Origin: Pseudomonadota bacterium
Lineage (GTDB): Bacteria > Pseudomonadota > Alphaproteobacteria > Rhizobiales > Xanthobacteraceae
Direction of reading: 5' to 3'
DNA length: 64,000 nucleotides
Assembly (NCBI GenBank): GCA_023435725.1
Contig: JAEYRD010000236.1
Span: 1 to 64,000, forward strand
The stretch's first letter is position 1. Each line of letters opens with the position of its first letter. Below the pieces are notes generated by a model. The model saw only the letters and a list, made by a program, of their open reading frames with translations. It did not search any database and was not told the DNA's origin. The position numbers and the translations under genes were made by a program. Of the stretch, positions 36,672-44,113 are shown one piece after another.

Positions 36672-37426
36672 GCCACCGTCATTCCACCGTCGACGACCCA
36701 GGCCGCGCCGTTGACATGTGCGGCCTCGTCGGATGCAAGAAAGGCCACGACATTGGCGACGTCCTGCGGCCGCCCGCGCACAACTGCACCGCTTCCGCGT
36801 AGCGCAACGGCGTTATCGCGCGCCTGGCCCTCCAATTCCCGGATCATGCGCGACTCCACCGGCCCGGGCAGAACGGCATTGACCCGGATCTTCGTCCCGC
36901 TCGTCTCCAGCGCCGCCGTACGGGTCAGTCCAAGCACCGCGTGCTTGGACGCAACATAGCCGGAAAGCCCCGCGCGCCCGCGGATCGCGGACGTCGAAGC
37001 GGTGTTGACGATCGCGCCCGTTCCACGCTGCCTCATTCTTGCCAGCACATGCTTGAGGCCGAAAAAGACCCCCTTCACGTTGACCTGCAGCAGCCGATCG
37101 AATGTCTCGTCCGGATATTCGTGGAGAGGCGCGACGACACCCTCGATGCCTGCGTTGTTGGCGAATATGCCGATCGGACCCAACCGTTCTTCGACCGTCG
37201 CGACGAAGGCGGCCGTATCGAGGGCACTGGAGACATCGGCACGGATGGCGAGCGCCCTCCCACCGGCTTCCTCGACCAGACGCGCACAGGCGTTGGCTGC
37301 CGTTTCATCACGGTCGACGATCGCAACCGCATCGCTCATCTGCGCCAGCCTCAGCGCGATCGCGCGACCAATGTCACCCCCGCCACCGGTGACGAGCGCC
37401 ACCGGCCGCCGGTCTCTCACGGTCAT
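36668..37426 (-). CDS. Short-chain dehydrogenase/reductase
   Basis: A 252-residue classical SDR. The cofactor loop is ALVTGGGGDIGRAIAL (a TGxxxGxG variant with Asp-Ile in place of Gly-Ile), with Asp38 in IVDRDE suggesting NAD(H). NNAG is present in FANNAGIEG, and the catalytic Ser-Tyr-Lys lie in NTASTSAIRGRAGLSGYVASK. It is last in the operon: its start overlaps the stop of the binding-protein gene by 4 bp. The substrate is unknown; a keto or hydroxy acid fits the context. Confidence 0.88.
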   Translation of the reverse strand: MTVRDRRPVALVTGGGGDIGRAIALRLAQMSDAVAIVDRDETAANACARLVEEAGGRALAIRADVSSALDTAAFVATVEERLGPIGIFANNAGIEGVVAPLHEYPDETFDRLLQVNVKGVFFGLKHVLARMRQRGTGAIVNTASTSAIRGRAGLSGYVASKHAVLGLTRTAALETSGTKIRVNAVLPGPVESRMIRELEGQARDNAVALRGSGAVVRGRPQDVANVVAFLASDEAAHVNGAAWVVDGGMTVA

Positions 37427-38664
37427 GATTTCAGGAACTCGCAGCCGCCCTCTTCCAAGGGCCGCCAGGCCTCCGACGGCGGAATGGTCTTGACCAGCTT
37501 GTAGTAGTCCCAGGGATGCTTGGATTCCGCGGGCGTCTTCACCTCGAACAGATACATGTTGTGCAACTTGCGACCGTCGGCGCGCACGCTGCCCTTGCCG
37601 AACAATGGATCGTCGGTCGGCAGCTTTTTCATCTCTTCAACGACGGCCTTGCCGTCGCTGGAGGCGCCGAGCGCATCCACCGCCTTCAGATAATGCAGGG
37701 TCGCCGCATAGGCGCCGGCATGCAACGCAGTCGGGTGGCGACCGTTGTTGCGCGGCGCAAATCGCTTGGTCCAGGCGCGGGTGTCGTCATTCAGGTCCCA
37801 GTAGAACGATTCGGTGAACTGCAGGCCCTGCGCGATTTTCAAGCCGAGCGAATGCACGTCGCTCAGATAGAGCACCGTCGCGACCACGCGCTGCCCGCCC
37901 TGGGGAATGCCGAACTCCACCGCTTGCTTGATGGAATTGATGGTGTCCCCGCCGGCATTGATCAACGCGATGATTTCGGCCTTCGACGACTGGGCCTGCA
38001 ACAGGAAGGAGGAGAAGTCCTGTGTGTTGATCGGCGTACGAACTCCGCCGAGCGTCTTGCCGCCGAACTTCTGCACGACAGTCTTGATGTCGCCTTCCAT
38101 GGCATGGCCGAATGCGTAGTCGGCGGTGAGCAGGAACCAGCTCTTGCCGCCGCTCTCGACGACTGCGCGCGCGACGCCCGACGAGAGCGCGTAGGTATCG
38201 TACGTCCAGTGCACGAGATTGGTCGAGCAGGACTTGCCGGTAAGGTCGGACGAGGAGGCGCCCGAAACCAGCAGTGTCTTGTTGTTCTGCTGCACGACAT
38301 TGCGTACCGCGAGCGCAACGGCTGAATTCGGCGCATCGACAATGACGTCGACACTCTGGCGATCGATCCACTCGCGCGCGATGTTGGCGCCGAGATCAGC
38401 CTTGTTCATGTGGTCGCCGCTGATGACCTCGATCGGCCTGGTCATCTTGTGAGCCGATGCCTGAAAGTCCTCGACCGCCATCTTGGCAGCCAGCACCGAG
38501 CCCGGGCCGGTGACGTCGGCATAGAGGCTGGACATGTCTGTCAGCACACCGATGCGAAGTGGTTTCACTTCCTGCGCCTGCGCACCGAATGCCGTCATGC
38601 CCAGCGCAAGGCCGCCGGCGCCAGCCAACAACCGGCGGCGGCTCACCCGATATCGCCCTACCAT
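37423..38664 (-). CDS. ABC transporter substrate-binding protein (Peripla_BP_6, LivJ-like)
   Basis: A 413-residue periplasmic binding protein of the branched-chain amino acid/amide type. The leader has a Tat-like SRRRLLAGAGGLALGMTAFG. The mature part begins near VKPLRIGVLTDMSSLYADVTG and shows the family's VEDFQ and NSAVALAVRNVVQQNN elements. The homologs nearest in pattern bind aromatic or aliphatic acids. No permease or ATPase gene is nearby, so it must share a transporter or act alone. The ATG at 38664 lies 7 bp after AGGGAGGG; a TTG two codons earlier is less likely. Confidence 0.85.
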   Translation of the reverse strand: MVGRYRVSRRRLLAGAGGLALGMTAFGAQAQEVKPLRIGVLTDMSSLYADVTGPGSVLAAKMAVEDFQASAHKMTRPIEVISGDHMNKADLGANIAREWIDRQSVDVIVDAPNSAVALAVRNVVQQNNKTLLVSGASSSDLTGKSCSTNLVHWTYDTYALSSGVARAVVESGGKSWFLLTADYAFGHAMEGDIKTVVQKFGGKTLGGVRTPINTQDFSSFLLQAQSSKAEIIALINAGGDTINSIKQAVEFGIPQGGQRVVATVLYLSDVHSLGLKIAQGLQFTESFYWDLNDDTRAWTKRFAPRNNGRHPTALHAGAYAATLHYLKAVDALGASSDGKAVVEEMKKLPTDDPLFGKGSVRADGRKLHNMYLFEVKTPAESKHPWDYYKLVKTIPPSEAWRPLEEGGCEFLKS

Positions 38665-38749
38665 CTCCAAACCCTCCCTTGCTTAGCCCGCGCTCTTTCG
38701 CGCGGTATTCGCCGCCCGCACGTGCTTCGCGCGCAGGCTGATCTTTTCC

Positions 38750-39556
38750 TTATGGAGTAAGCCGTTCGATGAGCCGCCGGTCCTCGACTTCGAACCCGCC
38801 GCCATAGACTTCCGACACCATGAAATGCGCGCCGAGGATTTCCGGATCGAGGTCGGCGATGGGATCGTACTCGCTGGCGTGCAGCTTCATGGAGGCGCGG
38901 CCTGGCACCGGCGTCGAGTATTTCAGCGGTGTACGGCGATAGGCGATATCGGCATAGGCCGTGCCAAGACGTTCGGGATGCGGCAAGCGGCGCACGTGGA
39001 TTTCACCGGCCGGCAGTTGATCGCCGTCGACGATCCGGACGACCGGCGCTGACGCATCCGGCGTGAAGGAGAAATCGGCGAGTGGAATGCCGCGGCGCCT
39101 GACCCAACCGGTGATCGATCCGTCCGGATGTTCGTCGAAGGCGTAATGGGCGTCCTTCTTCGTGTAGCCGAACACCTCGCGTCCGGCGCAGATCCCCATG
39201 GGGTCGCTGCAATACATGAAGATATGCGTCTCGGTGAACAGCCCCTTGTACCGAACGGGTACGGAGATCATCAGATCGAACATCTCTCCCGCCTGCACGG
39301 CCAGGGAATGGCCTGGCGACCGCATGAAGCGGAAGGCGACGCGATCGCTTGCGATCTCGAACGGCGTGTCGGCAAGCAGCGTCGAGACTTTGCCCGGAGC
39401 GACGCGCGTCATGATCTCAACGGTCCGCAAGGTGCAGCCCCACTCCACCGGATAGGCCGGCGAATAGGGCGGATTGACCCCGCTGTTCGGCTTGAGCCGG
39501 TATTCGCCAAACACGCGTCGACGCGGATCGTTGGGATCGGTGATCACATCGGTCAT
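38750..39556 (-). CDS. Acetoacetate decarboxylase-family protein
   Basis: A 268-residue ADC-family protein. The motif GREVFGYTKKDA matches the decarboxylase GRE..GYPKK signature, and Lys133 aligns with the Schiff-base lysine of acetoacetate decarboxylase. Other members catalyse aldol, dehydration or hydrolysis reactions on keto acids, so decarboxylation is not proven. The ATG at MTDVITDPND was chosen because an upstream in-frame ATG at 39580 lies inside a palindromic operator near the expected transcription start. It is first in an operon with the binding protein and SDR. Confidence 0.8.
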   Translation of the reverse strand: MTDVITDPNDPRRRVFGEYRLKPNSGVNPPYSPAYPVEWGCTLRTVEIMTRVAPGKVSTLLADTPFEIASDRVAFRFMRSPGHSLAVQAGEMFDLMISVPVRYKGLFTETHIFMYCSDPMGICAGREVFGYTKKDAHYAFDEHPDGSITGWVRRRGIPLADFSFTPDASAPVVRIVDGDQLPAGEIHVRRLPHPERLGTAYADIAYRRTPLKYSTPVPGRASMKLHASEYDPIADLDPEILGAHFMVSEVYGGGFEVEDRRLIERLTP

Positions 39557-39574
39557 CGGGCTCGGCTTTCTCTC

Positions 39575-39608
39575 TTTCATATATGATTTTATAATTGCAT
39601 ATATGAAA
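39575..39608. promoter_or_regulatory. Palindromic operator of the ADC operon
   Basis: A perfect 11-bp inverted repeat (TTTCATATATG / CATATATGAAA) with a 12-bp AT-rich spacer, in otherwise GC-rich DNA. On the minus strand the spacer gives AATTATAAAATC, containing a possible -10 (TATAAA). It lies 19-52 bp upstream of the ADC start. The size and symmetry suit a dimeric regulator; the convergent IclR protein is the obvious candidate. Confidence 0.65.
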
Positions 39609-39729
39609 TTCGCCTTGAGTCAAGCCGAACCCGGGTGCCGGATCCGCGGCGAAACGGCCGGCTCGAAGCTTATGAGAATCGAGCCTATTGACGCGCAAAC
39701 CCTCGCCGCCAGTTCCATAGTCTCGCGGC

Positions 39730-40029
39730 TTAGACCTGCTTCCCCGCGATGATCTCCTGCAATATCGCGACATGCCGCGCGAAGGCGACGCGGCCTGCGG
39801 CGGTCGCCGTCACTGTCGTCTGCGGCTTCTTGCCGACGAACGCCTTCTCCACCGAGACGTACCCCGCCTTGGCCAAGGTCTCGATATGGGCGCCGAGATT
39901 GCCGTCGGTGGCGCCGGTGAGCTTCTTCAGCCGCGCGAATTCCAGGCCTGCGCCCGTCGGCAGCGCGTTCAGCGCCGCCATGATCTTGAGGCGCAGCGGC
40001 TGATGGATGATGTCGTCGAGCTCGGCCAT
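39730..40029 (-). CDS. Winged-helix transcriptional regulator (HTH_34)
   Basis: A 99-residue winged-helix protein of the HTH_34 type. DDIIHQPLRLKIMAALNALP leads helix 1, LEFARLKKLTGATDGNLGAH forms the recognition region, and VEKAFVGKKPQTTVTATAAG is the wing. Such proteins are MarR/ArsR-like dimers, often encoded with a membrane protein. The start codon shares one base with the stop of the membrane-protein gene (TGATG), so the two are coupled. It probably represses its own operon. Confidence 0.85.
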   Translation of the reverse strand: MAELDDIIHQPLRLKIMAALNALPTGAGLEFARLKKLTGATDGNLGAHIETLAKAGYVSVEKAFVGKKPQTTVTATAAGRVAFARHVAILQEIIAGKQV

Positions 40030-40580
40030 CAGATCCGCCGCATCCAGAGACCGCCGAGGATCAGGCCACCGCCGTTGACGAAGGCCATCCAGAGCGGGAA
40101 CGCCTCGCCGATGTAGAAGAAGCCGATCAGCGTCAGCGCGGTGATGGAAAGACCGATTGCCACGAACGCATAGCCGAACCAGAGACCGGCGAGCGTGTAG
40201 AACAGCATGAAATAGATCGGCCAGAACGCACCCAGCTGGCGCGGACCGAAATGAGCAATGACGTTGGTGCAGAGGTAGCCGAATGCGAAGAACAACGCGA
40301 ACACCAGCAGCAGCCGGATATCGAAGGCCGCAGCGTGAGTCTGCGGCGGATTGAGCAGGCGGATAGCAACCAGGCCGCCGACACCCAGGATGTCGACGGC
40401 GGGCCACGCGTAACCCGCGTAGATCGGCCAAAGCCAGGTCACGACGTTGCCGCCGAAGACCAGGGCACCCCACCACAGCGCCGCAAGACTCGCCAGCTCG
40501 TAGAGCTGCGATCGCCGCAGGCGCTGAACGATATCGTCGATATCGGCGAGCGCCTCGGCGGCCTCTTTGCTGTCGATCAT
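40029..40580 (-). CDS. Hypothetical integral membrane protein
   Basis: A 183-residue protein with about five or six membrane helices (near 30-50, 55-75, 88-108, 114-134, 138-158 and 163-180), an N-terminal soluble helix (SKEAAEALADIDDIVQRL) and a short basic tail. I do not recognise a catalytic or transport motif. It is sandwiched between the hydrolase gene (4-bp overlap) and the winged-helix regulator (1-bp overlap). It may sense or transport the ligand that the regulator responds to; this is inference from context. Confidence 0.75.
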   Translation of the reverse strand: MIDSKEAAEALADIDDIVQRLRRSQLYELASLAALWWGALVFGGNVVTWLWPIYAGYAWPAVDILGVGGLVAIRLLNPPQTHAAAFDIRLLLVFALFFAFGYLCTNVIAHFGPRQLGAFWPIYFMLFYTLAGLWFGYAFVAIGLSITALTLIGFFYIGEAFPLWMAFVNGGGLILGGLWMRRI

Positions 40581-41587
40581 GACTGTCCGCTCCCGCGCGT
40601 TGCCACGTCCTCGGCGATGGCGGAGACCGCCTTCGGGCTCGTGACCATGCCCATGTGATTGACGCCCTCGATCACCTTGACGTCGACCGATGGCTTTATG
40701 GCCTGCACGGCTTCGGCATATTTGTCGGAGATCATCATCTCGTCCTCGGCGCCACCGAAGATCGTGAGCGGATGCGTCACGAGCGGCAGATCGAGGCGAT
40801 AGCCGCGTGTCGCAAAGTTACGCATGAGGCGATCCGAATAGGTCGAGACCAGAAAGCGCTCGGAATTCGGGGGCACGGCGAAGGCGAGCACCGGAAGCTG
40901 CGAGCAGCAATCGATGCCGAGCTTGCGCAGCGCGGCGAGGCCGAGGAAGCGCGGAATGTCGGGATTGGCCCAGCCACCGGAATGCGGCCTGTTGGTCGGT
41001 GCGTCGTAGCCGAGATAGGGCGCAACCAGCACGGTGCGGACGAACAGATCCTGCATGATCGGCGTCGCGGCGACGCGGAGCGAGAAGCCGGCGCCGGCGG
41101 AATGGCCGACCAGGGTCAGCGGCAGGTCGGGCGCGGCCTTGCGGACATGGGCGACGAAGTCGACGAGATCATCCTCGAGCTGGCCGACATAGCCGATATC
41201 GCCGCGCGTGCCGGAGGCACCGTGACCACGCATGTCGAGCGCCCAGGTCTCGACGCCGCGCGCAGCGAGCGCTGCGGTCAGCGCGTGGTTGACCGTGCCG
41301 GAGGAGCCGGAAGAGCCGTGGACGAAGATGGCACCACGCCCGGTGGCCGTCCCCTTCGGCGCGTAATGCCGGAAGCCAAGCCAGGTGCCATCGCGGGCCT
41401 GAAAACGCTCGAGCGGAGGAAGAGTGGACCAGTCGATGCCCCTGGCGGAATCCGAGACTGAGCGCATCTCGGCAGGCCGTTGCAGCGGGGTCGCGATCAG
41501 GGCGGTCAGCAGCAGCGCCACGGCGCCAACCGCGCACAGCCCCCATTTCAGCAAGCTCAGAGCACCTCGCAGCAACTGCATCGCCAT
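40577..41587 (-). CDS. Membrane-anchored alpha/beta hydrolase
   Basis: A 336-residue serine hydrolase. An N-terminal helix (residues about 10-34, LLKWGLCAVGAVALLLTALI) anchors it or acts as a signal. The oxyanion region is IFVHGSSGSSG, the nucleophile elbow is LVGHSAGAGFSL, and the histidine lies in IEGVNHMGM. It resembles lysophospholipase/monoglyceride lipase-type enzymes (WALDMRGHGAS). The ATG at 41587 has TTGGAG at 6 bp; a TTG nine codons upstream is less likely. It is first of three overlapping genes. Confidence 0.82.
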   Translation of the reverse strand: MAMQLLRGALSLLKWGLCAVGAVALLLTALIATPLQRPAEMRSVSDSARGIDWSTLPPLERFQARDGTWLGFRHYAPKGTATGRGAIFVHGSSGSSGTVNHALTAALAARGVETWALDMRGHGASGTRGDIGYVGQLEDDLVDFVAHVRKAAPDLPLTLVGHSAGAGFSLRVAATPIMQDLFVRTVLVAPYLGYDAPTNRPHSGGWANPDIPRFLGLAALRKLGIDCCSQLPVLAFAVPPNSERFLVSTYSDRLMRNFATRGYRLDLPLVTHPLTIFGGAEDEMMISDKYAEAVQAIKPSVDVKVIEGVNHMGMVTSPKAVSAIAEDVATRGSGQS

Positions 41588-41615
41588 GGCCAACTCCAAT
41601 AGATTCACCGTCAAT

Positions 41616-41653
41616 AGAGAACTCTATATAACAGAGTACTCTTCCAATCAATT
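41616..41653 (-). promoter_or_regulatory. Promoter with tandem operator-like palindromes
   Basis: On the minus strand TTGATT (41648-41653), a 17-bp spacer and TATAGA form a good sigma-70-type promoter for the hydrolase operon. A perfect 10-bp palindrome AGAGTACTCT (41633-41642) sits between the boxes, and a close copy AGAGAACTCT (41616-41625) overlaps the start-site region, 17 bp apart. A dimeric regulator bound there would block transcription; the operon's own winged-helix protein is a candidate. Confidence 0.6.
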
Positions 41654-41705
41654 CCCCGATTGGCGCCGCGCCGCGAAAATCCTTAACGTCGGGTTCGACC
41701 CCAAA

Positions 41706-43346
41706 ATGCCGAATCGTTTGCCGATGCCGCCTGCGGAACAACTGCTCAACGCGCCCGAATTCACCGTTTCCGAGCTCTCGCTGTCCCTGAAACGGACGGT
41801 CGAGGACGCCTTTGGCCATGTCCGGGTCCGTGGCGAGATCTCTGGCTTTCGGGGACCCCACTCCTCCGGCCATTGCTATTTCGCGCTCAAGGACGAGAGC
41901 GCCAAGATCGAGGCGGTGATCTGGAAGGGCGTGCACGGCCGCATGCGCTTCAAGCCCCAGGAAGGGCTCGAGGTCATCGCAACCGGCAAGCTCACTACCT
42001 ATCCGGGCTCCTCGAAGTACCAGATCGTGATCGAGGCGCTGGAGCCGGCCGGCATCGGAGCGCTGATGGCGCTAATGGAGGAGCGCAAGAAGAAGCTCGC
42101 CGCGGAGGGCCTGTTCGACGAGGCGCGCAAGCAGCTCCTGCCCTGGCTGCCGGAGGTGATCGGCGTCGTGACCTCGCCGACCGGCGCCGTGATCCGCGAC
42201 ATCCTGCATCGGCTCGAGGATCGCTTCCCGCGCCACGTGCTGGTGTGGCCGGTCAAGGTGCAGGGCGAAGGCTCGGCCGAGCAGGTCGCGGCCGCGATCC
42301 GCGGCTTCAATGCGCTGCCGGAAGGCGGCAAGATTCCGCGCCCCGACGTGCTGATCGTCGCGCGCGGCGGCGGCTCGCTGGAAGACCTCTGGTCGTTCAA
42401 CGAGGAGATCGTGGTGCGCGCCGCAGCCGAGAGCATGATCCCGCTGATCTCGGCGGTGGGGCACGAGACCGACATCACGCTGATCGATTTCGTCGCCGAC
42501 AAGCGCGCGCCGACACCCACCGCGGCGGCCGAGATGGCGGTGCCGGTGCGCAGCGAATTGTTCGTCGAGGTCGCCGACCTCGCACGGCGCACGCGCGCCT
42601 ATTGGCAGCGCGCCCATGAGAGCCGTCGCAGCGAGCTGCGTGCCGCCGCGCGCGCACTGCCGGCAGCCGGCGATCTGCTCGCGATCCCGCGGCAGCGGCT
42701 GGATTCGGCAGGCGCTGCCCTGCCCCGCGGCCTCAAGGCCAACACGCATGCGCATTTCCGCAGGTTCACCGCCGCCAGCGCAAAACTGACGCTGCGCGTG
42801 CTGCATGGCCAGATCGCGCAAGCCGATCATCGCCTCACCGTGTGCGGCGAGCGGCTCGGCCTGTCCGCGCGCTCGCTGCTGCGGCAGCGGCGCGACCGCT
42901 TTGCCGGACTCGAGGTTCGCTTGCGCGCCTCAAAACTCGCCAACGCGCAGGCGCAGCGCAACGCGATTCTCCGCCAGCGCGAGCGCACGCATCGTCTCGC
43001 CGAGCGCGCCAGCCGCGCGCTTGTCACGTTGCTGCATCGGTTGGAGGCCCGCGTCGAGAACAGCGGCAAGCTGCTCTCGGCCCTGTCCTATCGCAGCGTG
43101 CTCGCCCGCGGTTTCGCGCTGGTGCGCGACGAGGCCGGCCATCCCCTGCATTCGGCAGACAGCGTCGGGCCGAATGCGCGGCTCGAGATCGAGTTTGCTG
43201 ATGGCCGCGTTGCGGCGACTGCTGATGCGGATCGCCCTGCCCCGGCCACGAAGCGCGCGCCATCGCAGCCCAAGCCGGCCGCGCAGGAAACAAAACCTGC
43301 GCCGAAGCGCGCGGCCAAGCCGGTGGATCAGGGCAGTCTGTTCTGA
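41706..43346 (+). CDS. xseA: Exodeoxyribonuclease VII large subunit XseA
   Basis: The large subunit of exonuclease VII, which degrades single-stranded DNA from both ends together with XseB. The 546-residue protein has the N-terminal OB fold (FTVSELSLSLKRTVEDAFGH, VRGEISGFRGPHSSGHCYFA). The catalytic domain carries VVTSPTGAVIRDILHR, RGGGSLEDLWSFNEE and SAVGHETDITLIDFVAD. A long coiled-coil region and a Lys/Ala/Pro-rich tail follow. The ATG was placed at MPNRLPMPPAEQ, where homology begins. xseB is not in the window. Confidence 0.94.
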   Translation: MPNRLPMPPAEQLLNAPEFTVSELSLSLKRTVEDAFGHVRVRGEISGFRGPHSSGHCYFALKDESAKIEAVIWKGVHGRMRFKPQEGLEVIATGKLTTYPGSSKYQIVIEALEPAGIGALMALMEERKKKLAAEGLFDEARKQLLPWLPEVIGVVTSPTGAVIRDILHRLEDRFPRHVLVWPVKVQGEGSAEQVAAAIRGFNALPEGGKIPRPDVLIVARGGGSLEDLWSFNEEIVVRAAAESMIPLISAVGHETDITLIDFVADKRAPTPTAAAEMAVPVRSELFVEVADLARRTRAYWQRAHESRRSELRAAARALPAAGDLLAIPRQRLDSAGAALPRGLKANTHAHFRRFTAASAKLTLRVLHGQIAQADHRLTVCGERLGLSARSLLRQRRDRFAGLEVRLRASKLANAQAQRNAILRQRERTHRLAERASRALVTLLHRLEARVENSGKLLSALSYRSVLARGFALVRDEAGHPLHSADSVGPNARLEIEFADGRVAATADADRPAPATKRAPSQPKPAAQETKPAPKRAAKPVDQGSLF

Positions 43347-43675
43347 GAGCGACGGCGGCTGGCGTTCCGCCGTCGGTGTCATTCCCCGCCACCGGGTCTC
43401 GCCTTCGGCGAGCCCGATGACAGGCTCCAGCGGGGAATCCGGTACGCCGCGGCTTCTCGATGAATCACGGACGTCTCGGAGTACTGGATCGCCCGCTTTC
43501 AAGCCGGGCGATGACAGCGAGGTGTCGGAGGCGTGCAGCCCCAATCTCGTCATTGCGAGCCAACGGGTCCGCGCAAAGCGCGGCCCGATGACAGGCTCCG
43601 CAAAGCAATCCAGAATCTTTCCGCGGAGGGACTCTGGATTGCTTCGCTGCGCTCGCAATGACGGAGTGTTCCGCC
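43347..43675. other. 329-bp gene-free mosaic of palindromic repeats
   Basis: No reading frame here is convincing. The stretch contains GTCATTCCCCG...CGGGGAAT end repeats (about 43378-43440) and two related hairpins ending GCCCGATGACAGGCTCC (43395-43428 and 43564-43598). It also has a CGCCCG/CGGGCG hairpin near 43490-43510 and a family A palindrome. It separates xseA from a possible small minus-strand gene. Confidence 0.75.
43549..43662. repeat. Dispersed palindrome family A, interrupted copy
   Basis: The right arm (43634-43662) is complete and the CCGCGG spacer is kept. The left arm is split: its first 12 bp (43549-43560) are separated from AAGCAATCCAG (from 43603) by about 42 bp containing a second hairpin element (GGGTCCGCGC AAA GCGCGGCCC, then GATGACAGGCTCC). 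The same second element occurs alone about 170 bp upstream, so one repeat seems to have inserted into another. Confidence 0.75.
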
Positions 43676-43825
43676 CTACCGGCAGGACAATCCCGCGTCG
43701 ATCGTGGTCCAGAAGCCGCAATGCTCCGGCGCGCGCTGCGGAGCGCCGGCATGGGCTTCGAACAGGAAGATCGCGACGGTGAAGACGACCAGTGCGGAGG
43801 AGAAGAGGACAATGCGGTTGCGCAT
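43676..43825 (-). CDS. Possible 49-residue membrane/secreted peptide
   Basis: MRNRIVLFSSALVVFTVAIF opens a hydrophobic signal or anchor segment, followed by FEAHAGAPQRAPEHCGFWTTIDAGLSCR with two cysteines. The composition is gene-like, but no ribosome binding site is clear and I know no family. Confidence 0.4.
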   Translation of the reverse strand: MRNRIVLFSSALVVFTVAIFLFEAHAGAPQRAPEHCGFWTTIDAGLSCR

Positions 43826-43877
43826 GTAGATTGCGTTTAATCGACATCGTGGTCGAACTATGGCGCGGCCAGAGTCT

Positions 43878-43974
43878 TTTCCGTTCCGATGGAATCGGAA
43901 CGGGGCTCTAGATTCTAGTTTTGACGCGTTTTCTTCACGCGAAGCGGTATCCACCTCGCTCGAAAACGCTCTGG
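43878..43974 (+). repeat. Dispersed repeat family B, copy 2
   Basis: Runs from TCCGTTCCGATGGAATCGGA through GGGGCTCTAGATTCT and GCGTTTTCTTCACGCG to TCGAAAACGCTCTGG. It matches the copy at 60.05-60.15 kb in the same orientation and that at 1.4-1.5 kb in reverse. It contains two hairpins: CCGTTCCGAT/ATCGGAACGG and a short CGCGTTTTCTTCACGCG. Confidence 0.75.
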
Positions 43975-44113
43975 ATGTCGAAACCGGATCGGCGCGCCAT
44001 CCGTAGCTTCGCGGTCGGCCATCATGTTCCGTGCAGGGCGGTGGTCGATGCGGGGCCGTCCGCCTCAAATTGTTCCTCGGGCGGCCCCGCTTCGGCTGAG
44101 TTGCGTGCTGACG

